DNA from: Lobulomyces angularis
Lineage: Eukaryota; Chytridiomycota; Chytridiomycetes; Lobulomycetales; Lobulomycetaceae
DNA: 63,455 bases
Direction of reading: 5' to 3'
Assembly (NCBI GenBank): GCA_027604685.1
Contig: JADHYX010000037.1
Location: 1 to 63,455 of the forward strand
The stretch's first letter is position 1. The number at the start of each line of letters is the position of its first letter. Below are positions 35,640 through 47,567 of the stretch, piece by piece. The notes under the pieces were generated by a model. It searched no databases, was not told the DNA's origin, and saw nothing but the letters and a program-made list of their open reading frames with translations. The translations under genes and the position numbers were made by a program.

Positions 35640-37201
35640 ATTAAGACTTTTAATTTAATTTTTTTACATTTTAAAAACCTCATATTTTCCTCTCTTACAA
35701 GACCTCATAGTTTTTATTTTTTTAACTTCACAATTTTTTTGAGATTAATTTTAAGTTAGTAGTTTTTACTTTATTTTTTATTATCAATAAAATTAAGTTA
35801 AAAAAAAACAATATTTGCTATGCATATATCTATTAATTTTTTAATATTCTATTAACATTGAATTTTTTTTTTTTTTTAATTAATATTAATTTTACTTTTT
35901 TTTTCTTCTCTTTATTAGCATTATCATTATTTGCGAAATTATTTTTCTATTAATACTTAAATATTCTTTAACAATGAATTGTATTTATTTTTATTTTTTA
36001 ATTAATACTAATTTAATTTTTTTTTCTTCCTTCTTTTGTTAATATTATTAAAATTTTTTCTTTTTCAAACACATTTTCATTTATTTTACTTCATTTTTTA
36101 ATTTTTTCTTCTTGCTTATACTTAACTTATTCCTATTAAACTAGTTCTTTATTATTTTTTTTCTTTCAATAACTCTTTAAATTTTTTTCTATTTATTAAC
36201 AAATGATTATTTTTTATATTATTTAACAATTTAATAATAATTATAACGATTAAGAAAAGGTGATTCCATTCTAAACACCTTATGAGTGATTGGAAAACTG
36301 AAAATTAAGTGTGATTGAATGAAAATGAATACGAAAAAGGAAATTTTTTTACAAAAATTGAAAAGTTTAGAAGCTGAGAAATTCAGGGGCATCAAGCTAA
36401 TTGGGCTTCAACTTTTCCCGCCACATACTCCGAAAAACAATTTTTTACGAAATTTAAAAACAAAAAAAATCAATCAGTTTTCATTAGCTTCAATTTGTTT
36501 GTAAATGTTTTTTCTATGAATTGCAACGAAAAGCTCTAATGTGCATTTATTAATGTGGAACTTTCTAGAGTACTACGCATCAAGCAATGAAGTCCATATT
36601 AGTTCAGCTTAAAGAATATACTTAATGGCCATAATTGTATATATGTATAGTGGGTATAGTCTGTGCAATCTTCCTTAAAAACAATAAGTATATGTAGCTC
36701 TACGTTAATGCAGCCTATGGATATGCATATATTCTGTACAATTTTTTTGCAGGTAAAAAATGAATTATTTTAATCTAATCACATCAAATAAAATTACAAA
36801 TTAGCAGAAATTTTGGGATTTACTGAAGAATATTTTAAACTTATTTCATTTTTTAATAATAAATAAAATAACCAATCAATTTTATTTTTTTACAAAGTTT
36901 ATACATAATGATTACAAATTTTTTCATAAATTCACAAAATATGAAAAAAAAATTTCAATTAAAAAGAAAAAAAAAGAAAAAAAATTTTTTTTTTTTGACC
37001 AATCAGAAATGAAGCATTTAAGTAATAGTAAGTATTTCTACAGTGCGAACAAAAAATAAAGTTTTAAAGAATTTCCAATTTTTTTATTTTTTTTAAATCC
37101 AGCCAATCGGAGTTCAATTTGTTTTCCTTTTTTTTTTTAAAAAAAAAAAAATACTGGTTGTTTTATTGTTTATTTATTTTTTTTTATTTTTTTTTATATT
37201 A
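35640..37201. other. Intergenic, about 1.56 kb, extremely AT-rich
   Basis: Largely T-rich pyrimidine tracts (35690-36240) and A-rich tracts. A 61-codon frame at 36319-36504 has no family features. The GATA-factor ATG at 37202 follows long A and T tracts. Confidence 0.5.
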
Positions 37202-39893
37202 ATGGCATCTAAATTATCAAGCTATGGAGCAAACATAGCACTTGCAGATGATTACAATTTTCCTATAAGAGGCCCAACTAATAAAACAAGAGAAGAAACC
37301 TTATCATGCCGATTTTGTAGTGCCCCCTTAAATAAATTGAAAAGCTGTGATAATTGCGGTAAGATTATTATAAACAATATTAACTAAAACGCGTTATCTG
37401 AACTATGCATTAAAATAACTGATAAAAATAAAATAAACAATATTAAAAATAAAAATAATAGTAAAAGGGCTAAAAGGAGAATTTGCATTGTCAATGAACA
37501 ACTGTGGAATGCAAGCCTTAGAAAAGAGTTTAAATAATAGTTTTAAATTCAAGGCACTGGAAAAAATGGATTTTAAAAGTACTTCTTTAACTGAAGAGTC
37601 CCTAAAAGTTGAAAGTCTATGCAGTAAAAATATTGAAAAAATTTATAAAAAGGATAGTGAAAGTAATCAAAATCCAATTAGACGGTACATATAAAAAAAA
37701 TAAAAAATAAAGAAAAAATAAAAAACAAATAAAAAAAAAAAATAAAACAAATATACCAAAATAACAATTACTAATTAAAATTTTTCTTTTAAATTTTATT
37801 TTATATTTTTTTTGAAATTATTAGTGAATATTTTAATAATCTCAATGAAAATAGTAATTCCAAAAATAAATTTGAATTACCACCAGTATCGCAGCTATTA
37901 AAAAATCTACAATCAATTGATATTAAGCAAGTAGAAGAAAAAAACAGTACTCCAACACCACCACAGCAAGCGGCAACTGATGTGGTAGCTGCTGCATCCG
38001 ACGAAAGTGAAGCAATTAAAAATACAGAGATGAACTCATACACAGAAAATGGTGGTTCTTACAAAAATAAACCTATAATTCATGTGGGAAACAGCCAGAT
38101 TTTGTTGCACCAGAGAAATGTTAGTAGCCAGGCTGCTACTCCTGCTGCAGTGACACTATCTCAAAGTAGTTTTAACTACGGATCCAATCTGATGTGCCAT
38201 AACTGCGAAACCGTTGTTACTCCTCTATGGAGAATGGATGACACAGGCAAAACTATCTGTAACGCTTGCGGGTTATATCTAAAAATGAACAAAGTTCATC
38301 GACCTGTAAATAAGAAAATCCAAGCTACTCGGATCGCAAAAACTGTACAACAAGCAAACGCTGCAAAGACCACTGAAGATGCTTCAAAGGGTTGGAGTGA
38401 CTGTGGGCAAGGAAATTCAAGTGTTTATTCCCCCTTTAAAGACAAAAAGGTAGTTAATGAATCAGATTCAACTACTTCATTCAAAAGACGTAAATCGAAT
38501 TCACCCGAGGTAAAAAAATAAAAAATAAAGAACTTATATGTATCTTTTTTTTTTTTTTTAGAATTCGTTACAAAAAGTAAAGATATCCAAAAATCTGAAC
38601 TCAGAAAACAGTGGAACTCGCAGTGAAATTCTTAAGTTAAAACTTCAACAAAAGTCCGAACAGTCTACACTAAACACCAATCCTAAGACTGGAAATAGTA
38701 ATCACCATAATCAAAAATATTTACAACAACAAATTAATAGTAACTCAACTGGTCAAGAAATGGATTTAATTAATACGCAGGACCATTATGTACAAAATTC
38801 CAGTAAAGTACATCAACATCAAATTCAACAATCCCATTCGCAACAACAACAAAATGCAAATGTCGGTTCCTACTACATTAAAAACCAGCAACCTCAATCT
38901 AATATACAGCAGCAACAGCAACAGCAACCACAGCAAATCCAACAAAAGTTAAGCAATCTAAAAAATTTACACAACGAAATTGCTGCACCTTCTCACGTAA
39001 AACTTGGGGAGAGCATGATGCAAATTCGCGAACTGAATAGAAGTTTTAATACACCATTTTTACATAATCAGGAAAGAAAATCTGTTTCATCTCAACATTA
39101 TAGTGATACGCAAACTCAACAGCGAAGTCATTATAACCATGAGAGATTTACTCCAGCTTCAGCTGCTCCAGTGAATACTGAATACCAACAACAGCAAGAT
39201 TATTCTCCTTATCATCACCCAAGTTTCAACCAAAGACACTTATACCAGCAAACCGAAGCTCATCACCAAAAGCTTATCAGAACCTCCAGTCCAATGTTGA
39301 TGTCTAGACCAAACGAACCAAAATCATATTCACAGTCCAATTTTTCAAATCAAATCCCTACACATGGAATGATCTCGCAGCCAAATCGCTCTCTGCAACA
39401 GCAATCAGCTAGAAGCAGGTTAATTCCAGCGAATCAGCAGATTTCTGTTGAAGAAAATAATAGAAGAGAGTATTTTGCTCAGCAACATATAGCACGTCCT
39501 TCTTCCAGGCCAAATCAACTTCAACTGATCCCAGAAGTTTATCACTATAATGAAAGTATATACCATGACCAAGCAATGCAAGAGCATGCACTAAACTCTC
39601 AGATGCATCCTTACTCTTATAGAAATAAAGCCGATTTAAGTTCTCAAATGCGAATGAAGGCAGAATCTCATAATAGATTGGAATCCAACTCACAGTCTTT
39701 TTATCAGCATCAAAATCCGCATCATCATCAGTATGAAATATCACCAACACCTTTCGTTCAGCAAAAATTTATCTCTAACGCTTTGGGTAATGTACCGAGT
39801 TACAAAGATGGTCAAGTGTCTAGAACTAATTATCCTAACCACTACTCTCAAAACCCACAACAAATTTCATATACTCATCCTCAACACTATTAA
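37202..39893 (+). CDS. GATA-type zinc-finger transcription factor with a Gln/His-rich C-terminus
   Basis: Sequence-specific DNA-binding regulator recognising GATA sites. The single GATA finger is C-x2-C-x17-C-x2-[19 protein letters not shown] then [20 protein letters not shown] (about 38193-38310), with the LWR and NACGLY signatures and a basic tail. Exons 1-2 carry another possible zinc motif, [20 protein letters not shown], split by the intron after 37358. The third exon is Ser/Asn-rich with an Ala-rich stretch. The last exon is a 400-residue Gln/His/Ser/Tyr-rich disordered region ([23 protein letters not shown]) of activation-domain type. The stop is at 39891-39893. The target pathway (nitrogen, iron, light) cannot be told from the sequence. 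Confidence 0.9.
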
Positions 39894-40320
39894 AGAGATA
39901 AATAAAAAAATATAGAAAAAAATATTTACCATAAATTAAGAAAAAAAATAAAGAAATGCTACATAGAAAAAAACTTTAAATAAACATCCATTTTTTAAAT
40001 TTTTTTTTAAAAGTTTATATAAACATGTATGGATACAATATATTTTAAAATATAACATCATTATTTAAAAAAATATAAAGAAAATATATATATTCTTTAT
40101 TTAAAATTTTATTAATTTTTTTTTTTAATTTTTTTTTTTTATTTTTTTTGGAGTTTTAAATATTTACATATATTAAAAAAAACGAAAAAAATTAATTATC
40201 ACAGTAAAAAAAATTAACAGATAAAAATTAAAAAAAAAAAAATAAATGATGCATGTAAAAAAATATAGTATTTTACAGTTAAAAAAAAATTATTATTTTT
40301 TCCTTTTTTTTTTTTTTTAT
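39894..40320. other. Convergent 3' spacer
   Basis: A/T homopolymers only, between the GATA gene (+) and the SANT-domain gene (-). It presumably holds both polyadenylation sites. Confidence 0.5.
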
Positions 40321-42740
40321 TTATCTTCTTTTTTTTTTTTCATAATCTCTTTTAATATTAAATTTAAAAAAATTTTTTTTTGAGTAATAAAAGTCTACTA
40401 GATCTTTTCTACTTTTTTTTAAAACTTTACTTGTCTGCTCTGGATCAACATTCAACCCATTCTTCTCTGTTTCAATTTCCTCTTCAATTTCTCTTTTTAA
40501 TAAATTAACATATCCTTGCCGAAATTCATTTTCTAATATTTTAGGAAAATTTTTTCCATAATTTTTTAATCCTATTTCAAAAAATTGAACTTCTTCTTCG
40601 CTAAAAGGCAAAAATTTTTTTTTTAAATCGGACTCATTTGTAACTAAATAGGATTTTTCCCCATTTTGTAATTCCATCCCAAATTCGGTATATTTGTGGT
40701 CTAGCTCTGGTATGTTGGCCGCCATTGTTAAAGCATCAAATTTAAACACTTTTTTCACTAAAATTTCTTCTTCATCCTGCTTTTTTAAGGTTTTATTCGT
40801 AGACTTTATTTTTGGGGAAGCTGATCCAGGGGGAGATTTTGATGTCAGCTTTCTTCCAGTTGATATTGGCTTTGAAGGACCCTTATTAACAGGTTTAACT
40901 TTTGATGCTTCAAAGGTTGCCTTATTTTGGGTTAATTCAATATGCACCACATCTGCAGTTTTTTTTGATCTTAGCATTCTAAAACAATGGGAAAAAAAAA
41001 TTTAATATAAATAAAAAAAACAAAGTACCTCTCTCTTCCATTATTAGTAGGAGCAGATCTAGGAGCTCGTTGAACAGGTGGAGGAGAATTAGACTTTTCT
41101 TCAACAGGTGAACCTTTTTCAATTTCAAGTACATCAACGTCTTCCTCTATCGCTACATCATCTTTATTATTTTCATCTTTATTTGTAGGTTTTACTTCCT
41201 CGTTAGCTGTATTTTTTTTGGCTTTCTTTTTTCTTCTACCAAAGAAGCTAGCATTTCTTCTTCTTTTCGGACGAGATTTCGTATTTTCCTTTTTAGTATC
41301 GCCACCTTCCTGTTCCCCATCATCTTCTTCTTCATTTTCTTCACCCTCGGCTTCACTTTCCTCATTATTAACTCCCTGTTCTCGAACAGATGCTTTGGTT
41401 GATGAAGGTGTTTCGAGTTCCAAGGTATCTGAAATATCATTTTGAACTTTTGAATCTGAAAAATTTGAAGATTCAATTTTTGATTTCTTGTCTATCACTA
41501 GGTTAGCATTTTCATTTGAAGGAAGACTGGGTTGGAATTCTGCATCTGCATTATTGAATGGTATACTCTGTTCTTGGCTAGGTTTGAAATTAGGCTCTGT
41601 ATTTGATTTGCCTAGGTTAAGATCGCTTATGGGTATGGATTTTATGGGTACATTAGTTTGCAATTCGAGACCTTTCTCTGGATCAGTAAGGGAGACCTTT
41701 GTTAAAGAGGGGATTGGATTGTTGAATTCAGGTAACTGTTTTAAATTTTTTTGTAACTGATTAATTGTTGAGTCTTCCAAACTTAATTCTGGGCAGGACT
41801 TTTTCAAGATATTTACCAAATGGTAACCGTTTGAGTCCCCATTATACAAATATTTTCTAATGTTTTCGTTAAATTCGCTACACCTAGTCATCACAGTTGA
41901 TTTATCTTCTATAGCTTTTGTTATTAATTTAGTTTCTGATATGTGATTAGTTCCACTTAAAATTAAGATATCAGAAGTTTTTTCAGTTAAGTTTGCTGAA
42001 TGTAACTTAGGATTGGCTGCAGAGAGATGACTTGCAAGAGGAGGCTGCAAGTAATTTTTTTAGATACAAATAATTTTTTTACTTTTTGAGTATACCATTG
42101 AAGATGTCTTAGAAATTTCCGGACCAGAGATGATTTTGTTACTCTTTCATAAATAAATAAAAAATTATATAAAATAATAATAAAAAATTAATAAAAAAAA
42201 AATTAACTTAAAATTTGTTGAAATTTGTAAGAAAAAAAAAAGTATGGAAGGAAATGGGAATGTTTTAAATAGAAATGATAAGAAGAATTTTAAGACAAGT
42301 AAACTTACGATTGAAAAATTGGTCAGTTGAGAACTATTGAAGTTTACTTTTTTTAAATCTTGGGTCGCTTTCGAAATTGACTGTGAACGAGTTTGAGGTT
42401 TAGTTGAGCTTAGTGAGGCTGAGTGAGGAGCAGTAGAGTTAGTATTATCATCCAACTTAACAGTTGAACTATGTAGTGGACTTTCGTAGTATCGGGGATT
42501 ATGGAAATACATTTGTCCTTGAGGTGGTAAATTAGGTTTGTTAAAAGGGTTATTGGCTTGTGTAGAAAAAGGTGTATAGGGAGATAAGTTTGAGTTGACT
42601 TGATGGTAAGGACTACCGTAGATTGAGAGAGTAGGCTTATTTGGTTGCAGGATGGTGTTAGGCTGAAAGTCAACACTTGGAGGATTATTTGTGGAGGTGG
42701 TTTCCTTTGCAAGTAGATTGTCTTTTGGTAAACTATTCAT
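40321..42740 (-). CDS. Nuclear protein with SANT/Myb-like domain
   Basis: Probable chromatin or corepressor component. The first exon (42740 down to about 42310) is Asn/Pro/Ser-rich (MNSLPKDNLLAKETTSTNNP). A small exon, KIISGPEISKTSSM, follows near 42080-42120. The next long exon has an acidic tract (EEEDDGEQEGGD) and a strong bipartite basic cluster (RPKRRRNASFFGRRKKKAKK), likely nuclear localisation. The last exon (from about 40980) holds a SANT-type helix set: FLPFSEEEVQFFEIGLKNYG then KNFPKILENEF, with the closing helix KSRKDLVDFYYSKKNFF resembling the 'V.FYY.WKK' end of SANT domains in MTA, RCOR, MIER and SNT1-type proteins. No ELM2 motif was found. The exact corepressor family is unresolved. 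Confidence 0.75.
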
Positions 42741-43966
42741 AGAGTTGTATAGTAAATTGTTGCAAGGACGCTAGCGCTAAGTTTTAAGGTTGAAAAAAGC
42801 TTGCTGCCGCTTGTATAGAGAGTTTGGGTTTCTTAATTTTTTTTGCAGTGAAAATCAAGTTTTTGTTTTTTTCCTTGAGAAATCGCTTGTAACACCATCA
42901 ATTTTTTAGTAATTCATTGTTGTTTTGATGGCAACACACGAAGCAGGTGCTGGTTAAGAGCAGCTGCAGTAGCTCTGATTTGCTGTTGGATGCACGATCC
43001 TTGCTCTACCGCTACTCTTTTCCTGCATTTTTTTACTGCAAAACACAACCTTTTAAGCAGATTATCAAGTATAAATGATGCCAACAGATGCACTCTAATG
43101 CTCAACTTTTACCTCTACTTCAGTGCTGTTAGCTGACAAAAAAAGCTGCAGTTACCCTTGTTCTGCAATTGGTGTCCTTCATCTCCCAAAAAGGAATAGT
43201 TGCAGGATAAAATAAAAAATGCTTCTTTTCTTTAAACAAAACTAAATGTTATTTCAATGGCGATGATAAAAATTAGCAAGGCTAAAAATTCAACTTTTGT
43301 ACCAAAGGAATGTTTAATCAAAATTTTTTTAGTTGTTTTGAAGTTTATTAACTTACATCTCAAAAAAAAAAAAAAACCTTCTTTAATTGGTTCTTTAATC
43401 AATATTCATTAATGATTAAACATCCCCAAATCTCTTTTCTAAATATCTCCCATAAAGAAAGGTTAAATTTTTTCATAGAAAATTCCTTTTTTATCTCTGC
43501 TTAATTCCTCCACCCAGCCAAACAACTTAAAAAGAAATACACAAAATTACAATTTTTGAAGTAGTGTTGCCTGTAAATCTATCTTGCACTGTTTGCTTCT
43601 TTTTGGCTATCCTGCGCTGTTTGCTTCTATTTGGTGTCAATTCCCAGAAAAATTATTGGATGACAAATAAATTATATATAAATATATTTCTAATTCTCAC
43701 TCTTTTTGGGCACACAAATATTGTAAACGAACAAATAAAAGAGATTCATTTATATTAGCTAAAGAATAACTAAATTTTTGTTGCTAAAGTTATTATTAAA
43801 ACTATGATTATAATTTTTAATTTTTTTTTTTTTTTTTCATAAATAATGATGAATTCTTTTAAGGAAAAAAAAAATTAAAATAATTAAATAGTATAAAAAG
43901 TAATTTTTATAGAAAATAATAATAATTGAAAAAAAAAAAAAAAAAAAAAATTGATGGGTTTTTTTT
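42741..43966. other. Intergenic, about 1.2 kb
   Basis: Spacer with somewhat higher complexity than its surroundings. A 23-base unit (ctgtttgcttct with flanks) is repeated near 43578 and 43615. Reading frames at 42914-43105 and 43564-43758 show no family features. Confidence 0.45.
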
Positions 43967-44669
43967 TTAATCAGTCATATCATCCTTCTTTTTTAACTTC
44001 TTCATCGGAGAGCCTGAAAAATTATTTAAACTTAAATGTTGATTATTTAAATTATCGTGCAAAAGGGTATTGTTATAATTAGAGTGTTTTCTTTTATTGC
44101 TTAAGCAATTGTAAGGTACATCGTCATCGGCAATATCGAAATGTATAGCATGAATTCCATTGTCATTATTTACAATTTCAGGTAAACTGATGTTACTAGT
44201 AAACGTAAAATTACTAGGATTTAAGTGTAAATTTTTTTCCTTCACCAAATTACTTTGCTGTTGAGGCTCTGAAAGTTGCTGCTGATGTGTTTGCTGTTGT
44301 TGGTTTTCAAATAAATAGTCAAGGGATGACAATTTTTCATGTAAAAAAGAAAGAAGTGCCTCATGATTCTGATTATTATTAATAAAAAATGAAAATGTAT
44401 CTCTAATAGCATGTGCGTAACCTTAAAAAAGAGATAGAAAGTAATTAAAAAAAAAAAATTTTTAAAAAATTAAAAAATAAAGGTATCAGGTTAAAAAAAA
44501 AATTGTTCTCTTAAAAGTAACATTTTTTCTTTTAAATAAAAAAAAATAAAATATAATAAAAATAATTACCCAAAGAATAAGACTTTTTTGAATGCTTAAA
44601 TAATTGAGTTAAAGAGTGCGCAGCAAGTTTAAATTCTTGAGTTAACTCTTCATTAACATCGTTCTGCAT
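43967..44669 (-). CDS. Small Gln/Asn-rich protein, possibly HAPSTR1/DUF4588-like
   Basis: Starts MQNDVNEELTQEFKLAAHSL at 44669. An intron (about 44424-44570) joins the helical segment HSKKSYSLG to YAHAIRDTFSFFINNN, and the rest is in one exon ending KLKKKDDMTD. The pattern 'F..AA.S.T.L.K.S..SYS.GY....' followed by a low-complexity linker, a short conserved patch with IHAIHFDIADDDVPYN, and a basic C-terminal SPMKKLKKKD resembles the HAPSTR1 (C16orf72, DUF4588) arrangement, whose animal member is a stress-response partner of the HUWE1 ligase. The likeness is short and unproven; otherwise it is a hypothetical nuclear protein. There is a Gln-rich stretch (QQQQTHQQQLSEPQQQ). Confidence 0.55.
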
Positions 44670-46239
44670 TTTTTTTTGTTTTAAAAAAAATATATATTTA
44701 AAAAAAATAGTATCTTTGGTGTAACCAAAGATTGTTTCAGAATAATAAGGAAAAACTAAGTTAGATTTTATGTATGAGTTAATTGAAGGTTGTAAAAAAT
44801 TTTTTTCTAAAATTTAGAGGAAAATTTAATTATGTTACTTTTGTTGACTCTTTTTCAAATTTCAACTATTATTGCCTCTGCTTGTTTTTATTTTTTCGCA
44901 ATACTGCATCACCACATAAAGTTGCTATACCTATTTGAAAAGTCAAACTTACTCAAATATTAGTTTTAACTGGTTGGATTATAATGAAAAGAAATTGCGT
45001 GTATTAGAAAATTTTTTCAGTTTTAAGTGGTCAAGTTATAACAAGAAAAGTTGATTTCAATAATAGTTTTTCTCAAATGTCTATTGTCTGTAAAATTTCA
45101 TTTAGAGATAGTGCTTCGAAAAGGCTGATACAATTGTTTTTTCTTGGAAAAGCATCCTACTTGTAAACAATGCATGGTGCTGGTTTGCGTTGGGGAAATG
45201 GAGGACATGTTGTAACTAGTAATGCCAAACCATACAGGGATAACACTATTGCGTTGAATAATACTGCTGGTTGAGTAGAGGTGAATGGGAACACCAGGAC
45301 GATGTATGTGAAAAGATACCACTGGTCACTATGCATATGAAATGGATAGTATGAATATGATATGGATAGTATGAATATGATATGGAAAGTATGAATATGA
45401 TGTGGATAGTACTTGGCTGCCAGTCACTGGGAGGTAACTTGAAAACCATCCTTGAATCCACAGATCAACCATATTCGAATTTTTAAATAGATTAAAAAAA
45501 TATTTGACTGTTGAAAAATAATGAAATCTCAATAGAGCGAAGACTAAGAATTCGTTTTGTCCTAATTCACATTGCTTACAAACTATTAGATAAATTCCAT
45601 AAAACTGAACAGACTGTTTATAAGGACAATTGTTTTTCCGTTAATATTGAATATAACTTTTTATTTAATACATTTAATATAATTAGGAATTATCTCATAC
45701 TGGCTGAAGTTTATAATGTAAATTTACTGTAAATTTGCAAAATAAACAATCTTATTCTCAACTTTAACCAACTGAAATTCAGTTGTCAATCATCGCTTTC
45801 CTTTGTGCACTGTTGACCAAGATGCGATCAGTACATTTAAAATTGAATTTGGTAAAGTAAATCATTATTGTAAAGTTCATCCATTCTTAATTCTTTGAGG
45901 TGTATTGCGGCTTTTAAACTGAGGGATTTTCGCTTAAAAAAAAAGCAAGAAAATAAAAAATAAAAAAATTTATAATCCGAAATTCCTTTATTTTTTATTT
46001 TTTTTTTTATATTTTTATATAAAATAAAAAATAAAAAAAAAATGGTTATATTTTTATAAATAATTAAAAAAAAGAAAGAAAAGAATTTACAAACATACAA
46101 AGTTAAAATTAAAAAGGAAAAAATAAAATTAAATACAATTGAAAAAATGAATTAAAGCTGAATTTTTTTTTTTTTTTTTTTTTGGTTTTTGCCATCATCA
46201 AAAAAAAATAGATATAGAAGAATTTCACTTTTTAATACT
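44670..46239. other. Intergenic, about 1.57 kb
   Basis: Contains a 20-base tandem repeat (annotated separately) and A/T tracts. Frames on both strands across 45098-45732 are byproducts of that repeat or low complexity. No gene is supported. Confidence 0.5.
45335..45413. repeat. 20-base tandem repeat, four copies
   Basis: Units atatgaaatggatagtatga, atatgatatggatagtatga, atatgatatggaaagtatga and a last variant with tgtggatagtac. Exactly 20 bases per unit, one or two substitutions between neighbours. Confidence 0.92.
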
Positions 46240-47167
46240 TCAAATTTTTTTTTTATCAAAAATTAATTTATATTTTTCAAATTCAGTTTTAACCTCCTCT
46301 AAGGCGTATTTTAATCTATTCAATTCTTCTTGTTCCATTTCTGGAGCTAAAAAAAAAAAAATCATTTAAAAAAAAAAAAATTATTAAATAAATTAATTTC
46401 AAAATTATTTTTTAAAAAAAAAAAAAAAAATGGATACTCACTAAAATATAAATTAGATTTTTTCAAGGTAGAAAGAGAAGAAAGAGCCTGGTGCATTTCA
46501 ATTGTTGGATCTTGAAATAAAATTTCATCATACTTTTGTAACAAAACCTCAGACTTTATCAGAGGAGGTTGCTCTACTACATCACCGTCAACGATTGGTG
46601 GGGGTGGTTTAGGATATAATTGTAGATGGTGATACAGTAAAATTGATTTTTCTGTTGGATCAATAAAATTTAACTGTTTTTTTTTTTTTTTTTAAAAAAA
46701 TTAAAATACTTAAAAAAAGAAAAATCAAATACATTATAATAATTTTTATTTTTTTGGTTGCTTACTTTTATAATAATTTCAAATTCACCCCAACCAGATT
46801 CATTAACTTCGAACGGTTCTTCAAGAATGATTCTGTTAGAGTCGATAAAACTTTCATGAAGTTTAAATTCAACCGAACTTAAGATAGGTGCTAAACTGAT
46901 TCCTTTATTACTTTTTACAAATACTGACCATCTAATTTAAAATTAAAAAAAAAAATCTTTCTATATATAGGATAACAATATATATATATTTACTTGTGAG
47001 TATGTGTTGGATCTGGCATAAAGTCTGAAGGTTTAACAGGAATAGCTATAGAATTGAAAAAAGATAACATATTCAATTTTTTTTTTTTTTTTTTTAATCC
47101 TTTAATAAATACCTAAACTTCCATATACTATAGGAACTACGAAGCTAGTACCTTTTTTTCGATTCAT
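46240..47167 (-). CDS. YAF9: YEATS-domain protein, YAF9/GAS41 type
   Basis: Acyl-lysine histone reader of the SWR1 and NuA4 chromatin complexes. It starts MNRKKGTSFVVPIVYGSL; the YEATS core then gives DPTHTHKWSVFVKS, GISLAPILSSVEFKLHESF, EEPFEVNESGWGEFEIIIKL and KSILLYHHLQLYP, the classic W-G-E-F and H-L-L-P pattern. The C-terminus is a short helix (EELNRLKYALEEVKTEFEKY) expected to bind the complex. About 230 residues, the family's usual length. Five short introns. The stop is at 46240-46242. Confidence 0.93.
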
Positions 47168-47567
47168 TTTTTATTATTATTATTAAAATTTTTTGTTGTA
47201 AAAAAAAAATAAAAATAAAAGTTTAATTTAGATCCTTTTTTTTTTTTTTTTCTTGAAAACAATAAAAAAAAACTCTATTAAAAAATGGAATAAAACAAGA
47301 AAAAGAAAAAAGTTAACAATTCTATAATAATAACTATATGTAAAGAGGGTGAAAAAAAAAATAAAAATTAACAAAAAAAAAAAGAAACAAATTGCAAAGT
47401 AACATTTTTTAAAACAAAAAACAAATTAAAGATGAAAAAATAAAATAAAATTAAATTGGGTATCAAATCAAAAAACGAGCATTTCTTCGAATTTATCACT
47501 ATTTTTTTTTTTATTAATAAAAAAATAAAAATAAAAATTAATTGTTAAAAATTATATTAAAATTATT
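47168..47567. other. Spacer between YAF9 and the coiled-coil/cyclin-like gene
   Basis: A/T homopolymers. Nothing else seen; it must contain the YAF9 promoter and the 3' end of the upstream gene. Confidence 0.5.

Noticed and set aside
36319..36504. 61-codon frame
   Set aside because: Lys-rich, no family features, surrounded by homopolymers.
39409..39750. 113-codon minus-strand frame
   Set aside because: Antisense of the Gln/His-rich exon of the GATA factor.
45098..45532. Overlapping minus-strand frames rich in His/Ile/Tyr
   Set aside because: They arise from translating the 20-base tandem repeat (HIHTIHIIF-type periodic peptide), not from a gene.
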